Shown here one piece after another: positions 28,423-37,185 of a DNA stretch of 64,000 nt. Origin of the DNA: Pseudomonas pergaminensis (lineage in GTDB: Bacteria; Pseudomonadota; Gammaproteobacteria; Pseudomonadales; Pseudomonadaceae). Positions within the stretch are counted from its first letter, which is position 1, and the number at the start of each line of letters is the position of its first letter. The translations under genes were made by a program, and so were the position numbers. Below the pieces are notes generated by a model. It was not told the origin of the DNA and did not search any database. It was given only the letters and a program-made list of their open reading frames with translations. Location: NCBI RefSeq assembly GCF_024112395.2, contig NZ_CP078013.2, forward strand, positions 4,402,001 to 4,466,000, written 5' to 3'.

Positions 28423-29342
28423 CAGCTGCGCCGTTTCATCGCCGGGTTCAGGGCAGCGTCCTGGCCCAGGCGATGGGTAAGGAAGTCGACAAAGGTGTTG
28501 ATCTTGGCCGGCACCCGGCTGCTTTTCTGAAACACCACCTGGATCGGCAGCGGCGCCGCCTCATAGTCTTCAAGGACAATCTCCAGCTCCCCCGCCGCCA
28601 CCGCTGTGGCGACCTGATAGGACAACACCCGCGTCATGCCCCAGCCCAAGCGCGCCAGGTTGATGGCGGCGTTGTTTGCCGTGACGACCAGGCGCGGCTC
28701 GATGGACACGGTCAACGTTTGGCCGCCGTCGACGAACTCCCAGCCACTCACCAACTGGCTGGACGACGACGTGGCAATCTTGGCCTCGCGCAATTGCGAC
28801 GGATGCCCAGGCCGGCCATGTTGGTCGAGATAGGCCGGCGACGCACACACCACCCGGCGCACCTCACCGACCTTGATCGCCTGCTGCCCCGGCTCGTGCA
28901 GATGGCCGATTCGCACCGCCACATCCACCCCCTCGTCGGTCATGTTGACCACGCGGTCGACCAGCAAGGCGTTGATGTTCACCAACGGGAACCGGTCCAG
29001 GTATTCCCCCAGCACCGGCGCCACATACAGCTCGCCGAACAGTACCGGCGCAGTCACGGTCAGGTGACCACAAGGAATGGAATAACTGCCTGCCGCCGCT
29101 TCCTCGGCCTCATCGAGCTCGGCCAGGATGCGCCGACAATCTTCCAGGTAACGCTGGCCGGCTTCGGTCAAGTGCAGGCTGCGGGTGGTGCGCGCCAGCA
29201 GCTGAGTGCCGATGCGTTCCTCCATGGCGGCGATGGCCCGCGTCACACTGGGTGGCGAGGTTTTCAGGCGACGCGCGGCGGCGGCGAAGCCCTCCTCCTC
29301 GGCCACCGCCAGGAACACCTGCATTTCATGAAATCGGTCCAT
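28422..29342 (-). CDS. LysR-family transcriptional regulator
   Basis: 306 residues. The HTH is MQVFLAVAEEEGFAAAARRLKTSPPSVTRAIAAMEERIG; then LLARTTRSLHLTEAG and an effector domain with GVDVAVRIGHL and VRRVVCASPAYL. It belongs to the CrgA/DsdC-like branch common in Pseudomonas. ATG 29342 was chosen; a GTG two codons earlier is possible. The GST gene lies 18 bases upstream on the same strand, so GST, LysR and LysR may be co-transcribed, which is unusual because LysR genes tend to be divergent from their targets. Confidence 0.88.
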   Translation of the reverse strand: MDRFHEMQVFLAVAEEEGFAAAARRLKTSPPSVTRAIAAMEERIGTQLLARTTRSLHLTEAGQRYLEDCRRILAELDEAEEAAAGSYSIPCGHLTVTAPVLFGELYVAPVLGEYLDRFPLVNINALLVDRVVNMTDEGVDVAVRIGHLHEPGQQAIKVGEVRRVVCASPAYLDQHGRPGHPSQLREAKIATSSSSQLVSGWEFVDGGQTLTVSIEPRLVVTANNAAINLARLGWGMTRVLSYQVATAVAAGELEIVLEDYEAAPLPIQVVFQKSSRVPAKINTFVDFLTHRLGQDAALNPAMKRRS

Positions 29343-29360
29343 CGGCACGCCTCTAGAAAG

Positions 29361-29981
29361 TTATTGCGACTGCAAGCCCACCGCCGTGCGCGGCATGCCC
29401 ACGAACCCCGGCAACGCCTCGATGCTGGCGAGCCAGGCGCGCACCTGAGGGTAGTCGGCCAGCGACACATTGCCTTCTGGCGCATGGGCGATGTAGGTGT
29501 AGAAGGCCACGTCGGCGATGGTCGGCTGCTCACTGGCCAGGAAGCGGCTTTGGCCCAGCTGCGTTTCCATCAATTTCAGCAACGCGTGGGACCGGCTGAT
29601 TGCGGCGGCGGTGTCCACCTGGGCACCAAACACCAGGGCAAGGCGTGCAGTCGCGGGCCCTGCGTGGAGTTGCCCGGCGGCGGCCGAGAGCCAACGCTGC
29701 ACACGGGCCTGGCCCACCGGGTCGCTCGGCAGCCACTGGCCTTTGCCGTAGGTGTTCGCCAGGTAGACCAGGATCGCATTGGAGTCCGCCAGTACCACAC
29801 CGTTGTCATCAATGGCTGGCACCTGGCCGAAAGGGTTGACCGTGGCAATAAATTCAGGGGCCTTGTGCGCGCCTTGCTTGAGGTCCACCAGCACAACGTC
29901 CGTAGGCAGGCCCAGCAGGGACAGCATCAGCTCGACCCGATGGGAGTGGCCGGACAACGGGAAACCATAGAGTTTGATCAT
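29361..29981 (-). CDS. Glutathione S-transferase family protein
   Basis: 206 residues. The N-terminal thioredoxin-like domain reads [24 protein letters not shown], with [13 protein letters not shown] (cis-Pro) and [12 protein letters not shown] (Glu/Asp-Ser glutathione contact). The helical C-terminal domain carries the N-capping motif [12 protein letters not shown]. It probably conjugates or detoxifies electrophiles with glutathione. ATG 29981; upstream codons are open but not family-like. It heads the GST-LysR-LysR unit, and the large repeat array begins 150 bases upstream. Confidence 0.88.
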   Translation of the reverse strand: MIKLYGFPLSGHSHRVELMLSLLGLPTDVVLVDLKQGAHKAPEFIATVNPFGQVPAIDDNGVVLADSNAILVYLANTYGKGQWLPSDPVGQARVQRWLSAAAGQLHAGPATARLALVFGAQVDTAAAISRSHALLKLMETQLGQSRFLASEQPTIADVAFYTYIAHAPEGNVSLADYPQVRAWLASIEALPGFVGMPRTAVGLQSQ

Positions 29982-30132
29982 GAAAGGCTCCAAAAAAGGG
30001 GTTATCGACCCCCCGCATGTTCCACCGCTGCCGCGACCGTTGGAATCACCAGGATTTACAATCCAGCATTTCATCTGGCGAAACAATCACTCACTGGGAC
30101 ACAATCAAAAATCTCGCCATCTGAGCTTGTTC

Positions 30133-31704
30133 CCTGTGGGAGCTGGCTTGCCTGTGATAGCGGTCTCAGGCGAAAAAAATGCCAGCAGTCCCGCCGCCTT
30201 CGCAGCCTCGCCGGGGCTCGACAGCTCCCACAGTTGATCCTCGTCGTGGCTCAAATCCCGCCCCCACAGCCGATCCCCTGTAGGAGCTGGCTTGCCTGCG
30301 ATAGCGGTATCTCAGGCGAAAAAAATGCCTGCAGTCCCGCCGCCTTCGCAGCCTCGCCGGGGCTCGACAGCTCCCACAGTTAATCTTCGTCGTGGCTCAA
30401 ATCCCGCCCACACAGCCGATCACCTGTGGGAGCTGGCTTGCCTGCGATAGCGGTATCTCAGGCGAAAAAAATGCCAGCAGTCCCGCCGCCTTCGCAGCCT
30501 CGCCAGGGCTCGACAGCTCCCACAGTTGATCGTCGTCATGGCTCAAATCCCGCCCAGCCGATCCCCTGTGGGAGCTGGCTTGCCTGCGATAGCGGTATCT
30601 CAGGCGAAAAAAATGCCAGCAGTCCCGCCGCCTTCGCAGCCTCGCCAGGGCTCGACAGCTCCCACAGTTGACCGTCGTCATGGCTCAAATCCCGCCCACA
30701 CAGCCGCCCCCCTGTGGGAGCTGGCTTGCCTGCGAGAGCGGTATCTCAGGCGAAAAAAATGCCAGCAGCCACACCGCCTTCGCAGCCTCGCCGGGGCTCG
30801 ACAGCTCCCACAGTTGACCGTCGTCATGGCAAAATCCCGCCCACACAGCCGATCCCCTGTGGGAGCTGGCTTGCCTGCGATAGCGGTATCTCAGGCGAAA
30901 AAAATGCCAGCAGTCCCGCCGCCTTCGCAGCCTCGCCTGGGCTCGACAGCTCCCACAGTTGACCCTCGTCACGGCTCAAATCCCGCCCCCACAGCCGATC
31001 CCCTGTGGGAGCTGGCTTGCCGGCGATAACGGTATCTCAGGCGGAAAAAATGCCACCAATGCCGCCGCCTTCGCAGCCTCGCCAGGGCTCGACAGCTCCC
31101 ACAGTTGACCCTCGTCACGGCTCAAATCCCGCCCACACAGCCGATCCCCTGTGGGAGCTGGCTTGCCTGTGATAGCGGTATCTCAGGCGAAAAAAATGCC
31201 TGCAGTCCCGCCGCCTTCGCAGCCTCGCCAGGGCTCGACAGCTCCCACAGTTGACCCTCGTCACGGCTCAAATCCCGCCCACACAGCCGATCCCCTGTGG
31301 GAGCTGGCTTGCCTGCGATAGCGGTATCTCAGGCGAAAAAAATGCCAGCAGTCCCGCCGCCTTCGCAGCCTCGCCTGGGCTCGACAGCTCCCACAGTTGA
31401 TCGTCGTCGTGGCTCAAATCCCGCCCACACAGCCGATCACCTGTGGGAGCTGGCTTGCCTGCGATAGCGGTATCTCAGGCGAAAAAAATGCCAGCAGTCC
31501 CGCCGCCTTCGCAGCCTCGCCAGGGCTCGACAGCTCCCACAGTTGATCGTCGTCATGGCTCAAATCCCGCCCACACAGCCGATCACCTGTGGGAGCTGGC
31601 TTGCCTGCGATAGCGGTATCTCAGGCGAAAAAAATGCCACCAATGCCGCCGCCTTCGCAGCCTCGCCAGGGCTCGACAGCTCCCACAGTTGATCGTCGTC
31701 GTGG
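30133..31704. repeat. Tandem array of 11 REP-type units, about 146 bp each
   Basis: Units begin (CCTGT[G/A]GGAGCTGGCTTGCC) at 30133, 30277, 30423, 30565, 30711, 30856, 31002, 31148, 31294, 31440 and 31586. Spacing is 142-146 bases and the last unit is cut at 31704. Each unit has a REP-like arm (GTGGGAGCTGGCTTGCCTGCGATAGCGG), CAGGCGAAAAAAATGCC, and a second arm of another REP type in reverse (GGGCTCGACAGCTCCCACAG), then a short link with GGCTCAAATCCCGCCC. The outer CTGTGGGAGCT/AGCTCCCACAG ends pair, so each unit can fold. Units differ by only a few bases. It lies between the GST start and the fetB stop; ORFs inside it are repeat artefacts. Confidence 0.95.
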
Positions 31705-31708
31705 CGCC

Positions 31709-32500
31709 TCAACGCTCTACGAGGCGATCCCGCAGGAATCGATGGCTACTGGAAAACAACCGCCGATAGGTCAGCAACACCGCCCCTACCGTGCCCAGCG
31801 CCGACGACGCGGCAATCAGAAACATGATCACGATCTGATACCGCACCGCATCCTCCGGGCTTTCCCCCGCCAGCACTTGCCCGGTCATCATGCCGGGCAG
31901 GCTGACGATGCCCACCACAGTCATTTGGTTCAGCGTCGGGATCATGCCCGCGCGCACTGCCTGGCGGATGGCTTCCTGCGCCGCTTCCCAACGGGAGCCG
32001 CCGAGGGCCAGGATCATCTCGATGGTGTTGCGCCCCGAGGTCAGTTCCTGGGTCATGCGCTCGATCCCCAGGGACACGCCGGTCAGGGTGTTGCCGAGGA
32101 TCATCCCCAGGATCGGAATCGCGTACTGCGGCTCGTACCACGGGTGGATTCGGATCACCGCAAACAAACCCACAGCCGTGACCAGCCATGAACTGCCCCA
32201 CACCGACAGGACGCTGTCAGCGCGCTGCCCGCGATAAGTCCGTCGCCCACGCCCCGCTGCCGACAGGCCGGCGATCAGGGTCATCGCACACATCAGCGGC
32301 AGCACCACGTACCAGTAGGCGAACTCGAACACCCAGCCCAGCAGGTAACCGATGGCCAACAGTTGCACCACGGTGCGCACCGCCGCCCACAGCAACTGGC
32401 GGCCCAAACCCAGGCGCAGCAGCAGCGAGAGTGCACCATTGATAAGGATCAGCGACGCGGCGATGCCCATGTCGAGCGCGGTGAGGTTCTGATAATTCAT
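31709..32500 (-). CDS. fetB: FetB-like iron export ABC permease (UPF0014)
   Basis: 263 residues, about seven membrane helices. Signatures of the FetB/YbbM family are present: LGLGRQLLWAAVRTVVQLLAIGYLL, PILGMILGNTLTGVSLGIER, EMILALGGSRWEAA, and MIPTLNQMTVVGIVSLPGMMTGQVLAG. In E. coli FetAB exports iron and protects against oxidative stress. The ATG at 32500 overlaps the stop of fetA by four bases. The repeat array starts 5 bases beyond its stop codon. Confidence 0.9.
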   Translation of the reverse strand: MNYQNLTALDMGIAASLILINGALSLLLRLGLGRQLLWAAVRTVVQLLAIGYLLGWVFEFAYWYVVLPLMCAMTLIAGLSAAGRGRRTYRGQRADSVLSVWGSSWLVTAVGLFAVIRIHPWYEPQYAIPILGMILGNTLTGVSLGIERMTQELTSGRNTIEMILALGGSRWEAAQEAIRQAVRAGMIPTLNQMTVVGIVSLPGMMTGQVLAGESPEDAVRYQIVIMFLIAASSALGTVGAVLLTYRRLFSSSHRFLRDRLVER

Positions 32501-33180
32501 GGCTGGGGCACTCCGCTCAACACACCGGCACTCATCTGCAAATGGATGTCACTCATGCGTCGCGCCTGGTCCAGGTCATGGGAGACCCAGATACAGGCGC
32601 GGGACGGATCCCCGGCAAACCAGGCGTCGATCAGCGCTTCCACTTCGCGGGATGAGGTGGGGTCGAGGGCGGCGGTGGGCTCGTCCAGCAGCAGCACTTC
32701 GGAGTTGAGTTGCAGGGTGCGGATCAACGAGACCACCTGGGATTCGCCGCCCGACAGGTCGGCGGCGCGCTTGGCCAGAAAGTCCGGTGCCTTGCCGGCG
32801 TGCCCCAGCAATGTGGTGACGGTCACCAGGTCGAAGCGGCGCTTGCGTGAGGTCTTGAGGCTGAAGGGAAAGCGCAGGTTGTCTTCCACCGAGCCTTCGA
32901 GCAGCGCCGGGCGTTGCGACAGGTAGCTGATGTGGCAGCGGTAGTGGGGAATCTGTGCGTTGCCGATCGGCTGGTTGTTCCACAGGATCTGCCCGGACGT
33001 GGGTGCATCCAGCAGCGCCAGCGCGCGCAGGAACACACTTTTGCCGGAGCCGGACGCACCGGTGATCGAAACGCGGTCGCCTGGTTGCAAAGTGAAATCG
33101 GTGGGCTGGAGTAAGGCCACGTGGCGGCGCTCGTCCATGCGCGTGAGGGCGCGGGCTTCGATTAATGCGGTGTCGGTCAT
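32497..33180 (-). CDS. fetA: FetA-like ABC transporter ATP-binding protein
   Basis: 227 residues. Walker A GASGSGKS, the Q-loop region ISYLSQRP, signature LSGGESQ, Walker B VLLLDEPTAALDP and the switch histidine WVSHD are present. It is the partner of the FetB-like permease (ATGA overlap). ATG 33180 (MTDTALIEARAL) is preferred to an upstream in-frame start. 33181-33353 upstream shows no clear site. Confidence 0.88.
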   Translation of the reverse strand: MTDTALIEARALTRMDERRHVALLQPTDFTLQPGDRVSITGASGSGKSVFLRALALLDAPTSGQILWNNQPIGNAQIPHYRCHISYLSQRPALLEGSVEDNLRFPFSLKTSRKRRFDLVTVTTLLGHAGKAPDFLAKRAADLSGGESQVVSLIRTLQLNSEVLLLDEPTAALDPTSSREVEALIDAWFAGDPSRACIWVSHDLDQARRMSDIHLQMSAGVLSGVPQP

Positions 33181-33353
33181 GAACTCATTACTCGCTTGAA
33201 CGGCTTGCAATCAAAAACTTCACTGCCTATATTCCTTGCCTGGCGCTCTCTACGCCACCTTCCGCGGAAAGGGCTGCGCCCAAGACACTGCAACACCCTC
33301 ATTCTCTACGACTCCCAACCTTAAAGCGGAAAAGGTTTGTGCAAGGAGATCGT

Positions 33354-34562
33354 ATGTCCCGACACGTCAACACCGATGGCCGCCTCAACCTCACGCAGCA
33401 GCGCAAGCGCGCCAAGGAATTGCTGCCACACCTGAAAAGCCAAGACCCGAATGCGACCCTGTCCCAGGCGCAATGGGCGATCGCCAAGCAGTTGGGTTTC
33501 CGCAGTTGGCCGAGGCTCAAGGCCCATGTCGATGCCATCGACTTCGCCGCCCACCACCCCGACTTCGCCGCCAGCGACGAACCCCGCACCACCCATTGGC
33601 GTTGCGGCAATGACATTGCCCACAGCCTGCAGATCGCCGGGTTCAAGGGCGACTTCAAGATGCTCACCGACCCACTGTGCATGGGGCCGGTTCGTGATGT
33701 GCCCAGCGAAGCATTCCGCGCCATGCGCAGTACGTTTATCAGCCAGGCTTTCGCCCTGGACAAAACCCAAGCAGCGCGCCGCGTCGCTGATGAATATGAC
33801 CAGCTCGACGCCTTGGCCAACGCCGATCATAGCGTGCTGTGGTGCGAAGCGGATGCCTACGACCAACTGTTCCTGATTCGTGCACTCGCCAGTCTTGAGC
33901 AGGCGCCGCGCAAACTGGAGCTGATCGAGGTGGACCGCGTACCCGGTGTCGAGCGCTTTATCGGGATCGGCCAATTGGCACCCGATGTACTGGCCTGGCT
34001 CTGGCCGCAGCGACGACGGCTCGGTGACGACGCGGTGCATTTGGCCAAACGCGCCTGGGCCGCGTACTGCTCCCCCTCTCCCGAACGCCTGGCGGAACTG
34101 GCCCACGGCACCCATTCGGTATTGCCCTTGCTGGCACCTGCGCTGTTGCGCCAATTGCAGGAATTACCGGGCGTGCGCGATGGCTTGTCGCTCACCGAGC
34201 GCCTGTCACTGAGCTACATCGCCGAAGCAGGACCGGTGCCGTTTGGCCGGGTGTTTGCTGAGTTAATGGGCAAGCGCGAACCGCTGCCGTTCCTGGGAGA
34301 CATGATGTTTCATGCACTGTTGCGGCCGTTAATTGACGGTGACAGCCCTTTGCTCATGGAGGCAGAAGCACAAAACGTGTGGCCGCAACGCGTGTTGACG
34401 CTGACGGCATTGGGGGTTGAAGTGCTTGAAGGCCAAGCCTATTGGCTCGACCACTGCACACATGAACGCTGGGTCGGAGGGACACGCATTCGACCCGGCC
34501 GGCCTCACTGGACAATTGATGAGGCTAACCAACCTGTTTTTCAGCGAAGAGCCATCGCGTAG
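33354..34562 (+). CDS. DUF1835-type protein
   Basis: 402 residues, cytoplasmic. The start ATG 33354 has AAGGAG 7 bases upstream. The N-terminal 60 residues (QRKRAKELLPHLK ... AKQLGFRSWPRLKAHV) form a small helical module often joined to repeat proteins. Then come DUF1835-like sequences: WRCGNDIAHSLQIAGFKGDF, DPLCMGPV and EYDQLDALANADHSVLWCEADAYDQLFLIRAL (the 'W..D.YDQL.LIR' hallmark). A DUF3658-like C-terminal part reads YWLDHCTHERWVGGTRI. Function unknown. Its 3' end overlaps the convergent gene by 22 bases. Confidence 0.75.
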   Translation: MSRHVNTDGRLNLTQQRKRAKELLPHLKSQDPNATLSQAQWAIAKQLGFRSWPRLKAHVDAIDFAAHHPDFAASDEPRTTHWRCGNDIAHSLQIAGFKGDFKMLTDPLCMGPVRDVPSEAFRAMRSTFISQAFALDKTQAARRVADEYDQLDALANADHSVLWCEADAYDQLFLIRALASLEQAPRKLELIEVDRVPGVERFIGIGQLAPDVLAWLWPQRRRLGDDAVHLAKRAWAAYCSPSPERLAELAHGTHSVLPLLAPALLRQLQELPGVRDGLSLTERLSLSYIAEAGPVPFGRVFAELMGKREPLPFLGDMMFHALLRPLIDGDSPLLMEAEAQNVWPQRVLTLTALGVEVLEGQAYWLDHCTHERWVGGTRIRPGRPHWTIDEANQPVFQRRAIA

Positions 34563-35113
34563 GCTTCTTCATCCGAGAAGCCCTCCATGATGAGGTCGAT
34601 AATGGCCTCTCTATACTCACTGACCTTCACCGGCAGGGTGGCTTTGTTCGCTTGATAATAAGCCGCCATCCGCTGCAGGGCTTGGGGCTTCTTGACCTTT
34701 TTGCGAGGTTTCACCGTTTGTTCGGTCACACTGACGAAACCATCGAAATCGGCTGTCGCGGTGCTCCAGTCAAATTCAAAGACCTGCTTACGCGCAGCCA
34801 CCGGATCGAAGTGTCGAGTAAAAAAGCTGCCACACTCTCCCGAACCTTTGCTGATTACCAACGATGTCAGGTCTGGCAGTTCCCGCTCATTGGTGAACAG
34901 CCTGACCACATCGAGTCGCCGTCCGGTAGAGACGGGAATAGCATTTTTAACCACAGGATGATCCGGGTTCTCGCTCTTGGCGCGATCGACCAGTTCGGAA
35001 TACGTCAAGCAGTGCTTGTGTTGGGCCAGATCAACCAGAATCGGGTAATAGACAGACGCCAGCTGGACGTCAATAAGCGTGATGTTTTCGTAAAGACCTT
35101 GTTGTGCGTTCAT
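34541..35113 (-). CDS. 190-aa protein with winged-helix-like N-terminus, partner of the nuclease/vWA gene
   Basis: 190 residues, no signal or membrane helix. The N-terminal part (YYPILVDLAQHKHCLTYSELVDRAK, then IPVSTGRRLDVVRLFTNERELPDLTSLVISKGSGECG) looks like a small winged-helix module seen in restriction- and repair-linked proteins. A basic patch (PRKKVKKPQ) and a short helical tail follow. ATG 35113 has AGGA upstream. It is divergent from the large gene at 35211 across 97 bases, suggesting shared control. I do not recognise a named family; it could bind DNA and act as a regulator, specificity factor or antidote. Confidence 0.5.
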   Translation of the reverse strand: MNAQQGLYENITLIDVQLASVYYPILVDLAQHKHCLTYSELVDRAKSENPDHPVVKNAIPVSTGRRLDVVRLFTNERELPDLTSLVISKGSGECGSFFTRHFDPVAARKQVFEFDWSTATADFDGFVSVTEQTVKPRKKVKKPQALQRMAAYYQANKATLPVKVSEYREAIIDLIMEGFSDEEAYAMALR

Positions 35114-35210
35114 GATGATCCTGTCAGGCGCATGATTTCCTTGAGTGGGGTACCATCCCACATTTGTCGAATTATGGCTAATAGCCAGCAACCCCAATCA
35201 AGGAAGATCC
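35114..35210. promoter_or_regulatory. Short divergent promoter region
   Basis: 97 bases separate the two divergent starts. GTG 35211 has AAGGAAG 7 bases upstream and ATG 35113 has AGGA. AT-rich TTATGGCTAATAG (35173-35185) may contain a -10. There is room for only one operator, so mutual control of both genes is plausible. Confidence 0.35.
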
Positions 35211-37139
35211 GTGACGATTAAAACAGCTGCTGACCTGTGGGACAGCCTGAACTCAGCAGGACGCCTGGCACCCAAGAGCCACGACAAACAATTCGTCGCA
35301 GACCTGCGCGCGGCGTTGCATATTCCACCGTCCGAAGGCATTGGCGACTATCTGAAACAGCACGCAGTCGATACCACGTCTTTCCTGGTCGCAGTTCTGA
35401 ACGCCTTACAGCCTTTCGGCATGATGCTCAATGACATCTATGAACTGTTCGCTGAAGGCGGCGTCTCCCACAGCAATGAGCGACTGCTGATCGAGTTCGA
35501 TTTTGGTCAGGCTGGCAAAGTACCCTTCAACGTCGATGCGTTTCGTCGGGCACGGGAGATATTGAAGAACCTCGACAACATGATCCCGCAACGGGCCTAT
35601 GACTTTGACGACTTGAGGCTCATCAGTAATGGTGTGTTCCAAGCGCTAAGGGAAACGCCTGGAATGGACAATACGGGGTTCGCGCCCCGGATAGATACAC
35701 CCGCGAAAAGCTGGATGGATGACCCGCAATGGCCCTATACAAGACCTGTGCCGCTGCCCGAGCCTAGGCTATCCGACTCACTTACCCAGGTACTTGCGCC
35801 ACTGGCCAGCCTGATTGAACAGTTGTGCCAACGCACCGGCCGCTACACCAGCCAGGATGATCTGCGCAGCGCTCGACGCAACGATGACCCCTCCAGGCCA
35901 GAAAGAGCCCCGATCAATCAATGGAGTGAATCCCGACTAGCGCACGCGCAGGACGATCACATTGCGCGGTTTCACCTCTTGCCGCTGCTCTGGTATTGCC
36001 AACAGCGTGTGCCTCTGTCACAGAGAGACGGACTGGCGAGAAGAATCGAGGCCATCATCAACACCCACTCACAGATCGTCCCACCCCGACCTGTGTCACG
36101 TGAACTGGAAGACCTGCTCGACCTGCCCATCTGGAAACAACGCTCACAGCTCTACTCTGTGTGGCTCATCACGCTGTTGCGACGTGAGCTCAAGCAATCG
36201 GACGAACGTTTTCAACTGATGGCCCAGGACAACGGCCTCACATTTGCCTTCAGACCCACGCTCATTGCCAAGCTGCATGTGAGCAACAATGTGCTCGACC
36301 TGATGGCGGAGCTTCGCGTCGCCAACCCCGGTGTCAAACTGGCCGGCGACGGTCGCAGCCAGAACATTCAACCTGACTATTCGCTCGTTCAGCACCTGGC
36401 CGATGGGACACAACGGATTGTGTATGTACTGGAAGCCAAGCAGTACGCCCGCGCCAATACCCGAAACTTCAATGAAGCACTGTACGACTACGCCAGAGTC
36501 AACACCCAGGCACTCGTGGCCCTCGCCAACTACGGGCCAGTGCCCGCCTGCCAGCCGAAGAAACTCGCCGAACTGTGCACACGCAACGGCGATAAAAACG
36601 TCAGTGAGCGCTGCGAAGCATTCGCCGGGGTCACACCCACTAATGCAATCTCGACGCATCAGTTGCGCCTGCATTTTCGCCGTGCAGTCACTGAATACGC
36701 GTTACCACTGCCCCGCCTGATTATCGACATGTCTAGCTCCATGGGGCATGTGCTGAATGCTAATGCGCAAGGCAACTGGCCGATACTTGCCGGGCACATC
36801 GCGAACTCAGGCATGGGGTTGATACTGAACCAGCACTACCCCACATCCGTGAGCCCCGGCCAGCCTACACACGATGCCATGCTGGCGCTGTTCGAAAAAA
36901 CCGTCAATGGAACCAAGGGAATCTACGACATCACCCGAACAGAGCGCGGCCTGTTGATGCTGTTTACCGACAACAGTGGTTTTCATGAAGAGCGCAACTA
37001 TCATGACAAACTGGCGGGTGTCATCATCCTGCAACCGGACGGCTCCCTGGAGCTACGGTTCAATACGCTCTACGAAAGTCTTCTCCGACGAGCGATACCG
37101 AGGCTGATCGCTTGCACTCATGTCGGCGAGCCCTATTGA
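35211..37139 (+). CDS. Large protein with PD-(D/E)XK-like nuclease motif and vWA-like MIDAS motif
   Basis: 642 residues from GTG 35211 (AAGGAAG upstream). Residues 1-300 are helical and charged with no family that I recognise. Residues 305-325 (LPIWKQRSQLYSVWLITLL) resemble the helix before nuclease cores in McrC-like proteins. Then follow Q-P388-D389-Y ... IVYVL-E408-A-K410, the spacing of a PD-(D/E)XK restriction-type active site, and a helix with NEALYDYARV. From 500 on, PRLIID506-M-S508-S-S510-M matches the DxSxS metal site of von Willebrand A domains, and LMLFTD587N could be its third motif. No signal peptide. The combination suggests a metal-dependent nuclease with a sensing or scaffold domain; the activity is inferred. 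Confidence 0.55.
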   Translation: MTIKTAADLWDSLNSAGRLAPKSHDKQFVADLRAALHIPPSEGIGDYLKQHAVDTTSFLVAVLNALQPFGMMLNDIYELFAEGGVSHSNERLLIEFDFGQAGKVPFNVDAFRRAREILKNLDNMIPQRAYDFDDLRLISNGVFQALRETPGMDNTGFAPRIDTPAKSWMDDPQWPYTRPVPLPEPRLSDSLTQVLAPLASLIEQLCQRTGRYTSQDDLRSARRNDDPSRPERAPINQWSESRLAHAQDDHIARFHLLPLLWYCQQRVPLSQRDGLARRIEAIINTHSQIVPPRPVSRELEDLLDLPIWKQRSQLYSVWLITLLRRELKQSDERFQLMAQDNGLTFAFRPTLIAKLHVSNNVLDLMAELRVANPGVKLAGDGRSQNIQPDYSLVQHLADGTQRIVYVLEAKQYARANTRNFNEALYDYARVNTQALVALANYGPVPACQPKKLAELCTRNGDKNVSERCEAFAGVTPTNAISTHQLRLHFRRAVTEYALPLPRLIIDMSSSMGHVLNANAQGNWPILAGHIANSGMGLILNQHYPTSVSPGQPTHDAMLALFEKTVNGTKGIYDITRTERGLLMLFTDNSGFHEERNYHDKLAGVIILQPDGSLELRFNTLYESLLRRAIPRLIACTHVGEPY

Positions 37140-37185
37140 CCGCTCGTCGCACCACCTACGTCTGCTTTTCGAGGCTCATTGTTCA

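Noticed and set aside
28344..30383. 679-codon plus-strand ORF across LysR, GST and the repeat array
   Set aside because: It is antisense to two recognisable genes and ends within repeats.
30133..31704. CRISPR array
   Set aside because: The period is about 146 bp, the repeated part fills nearly the whole unit, there are no unique spacers and no cas genes. It is a REP-type array.
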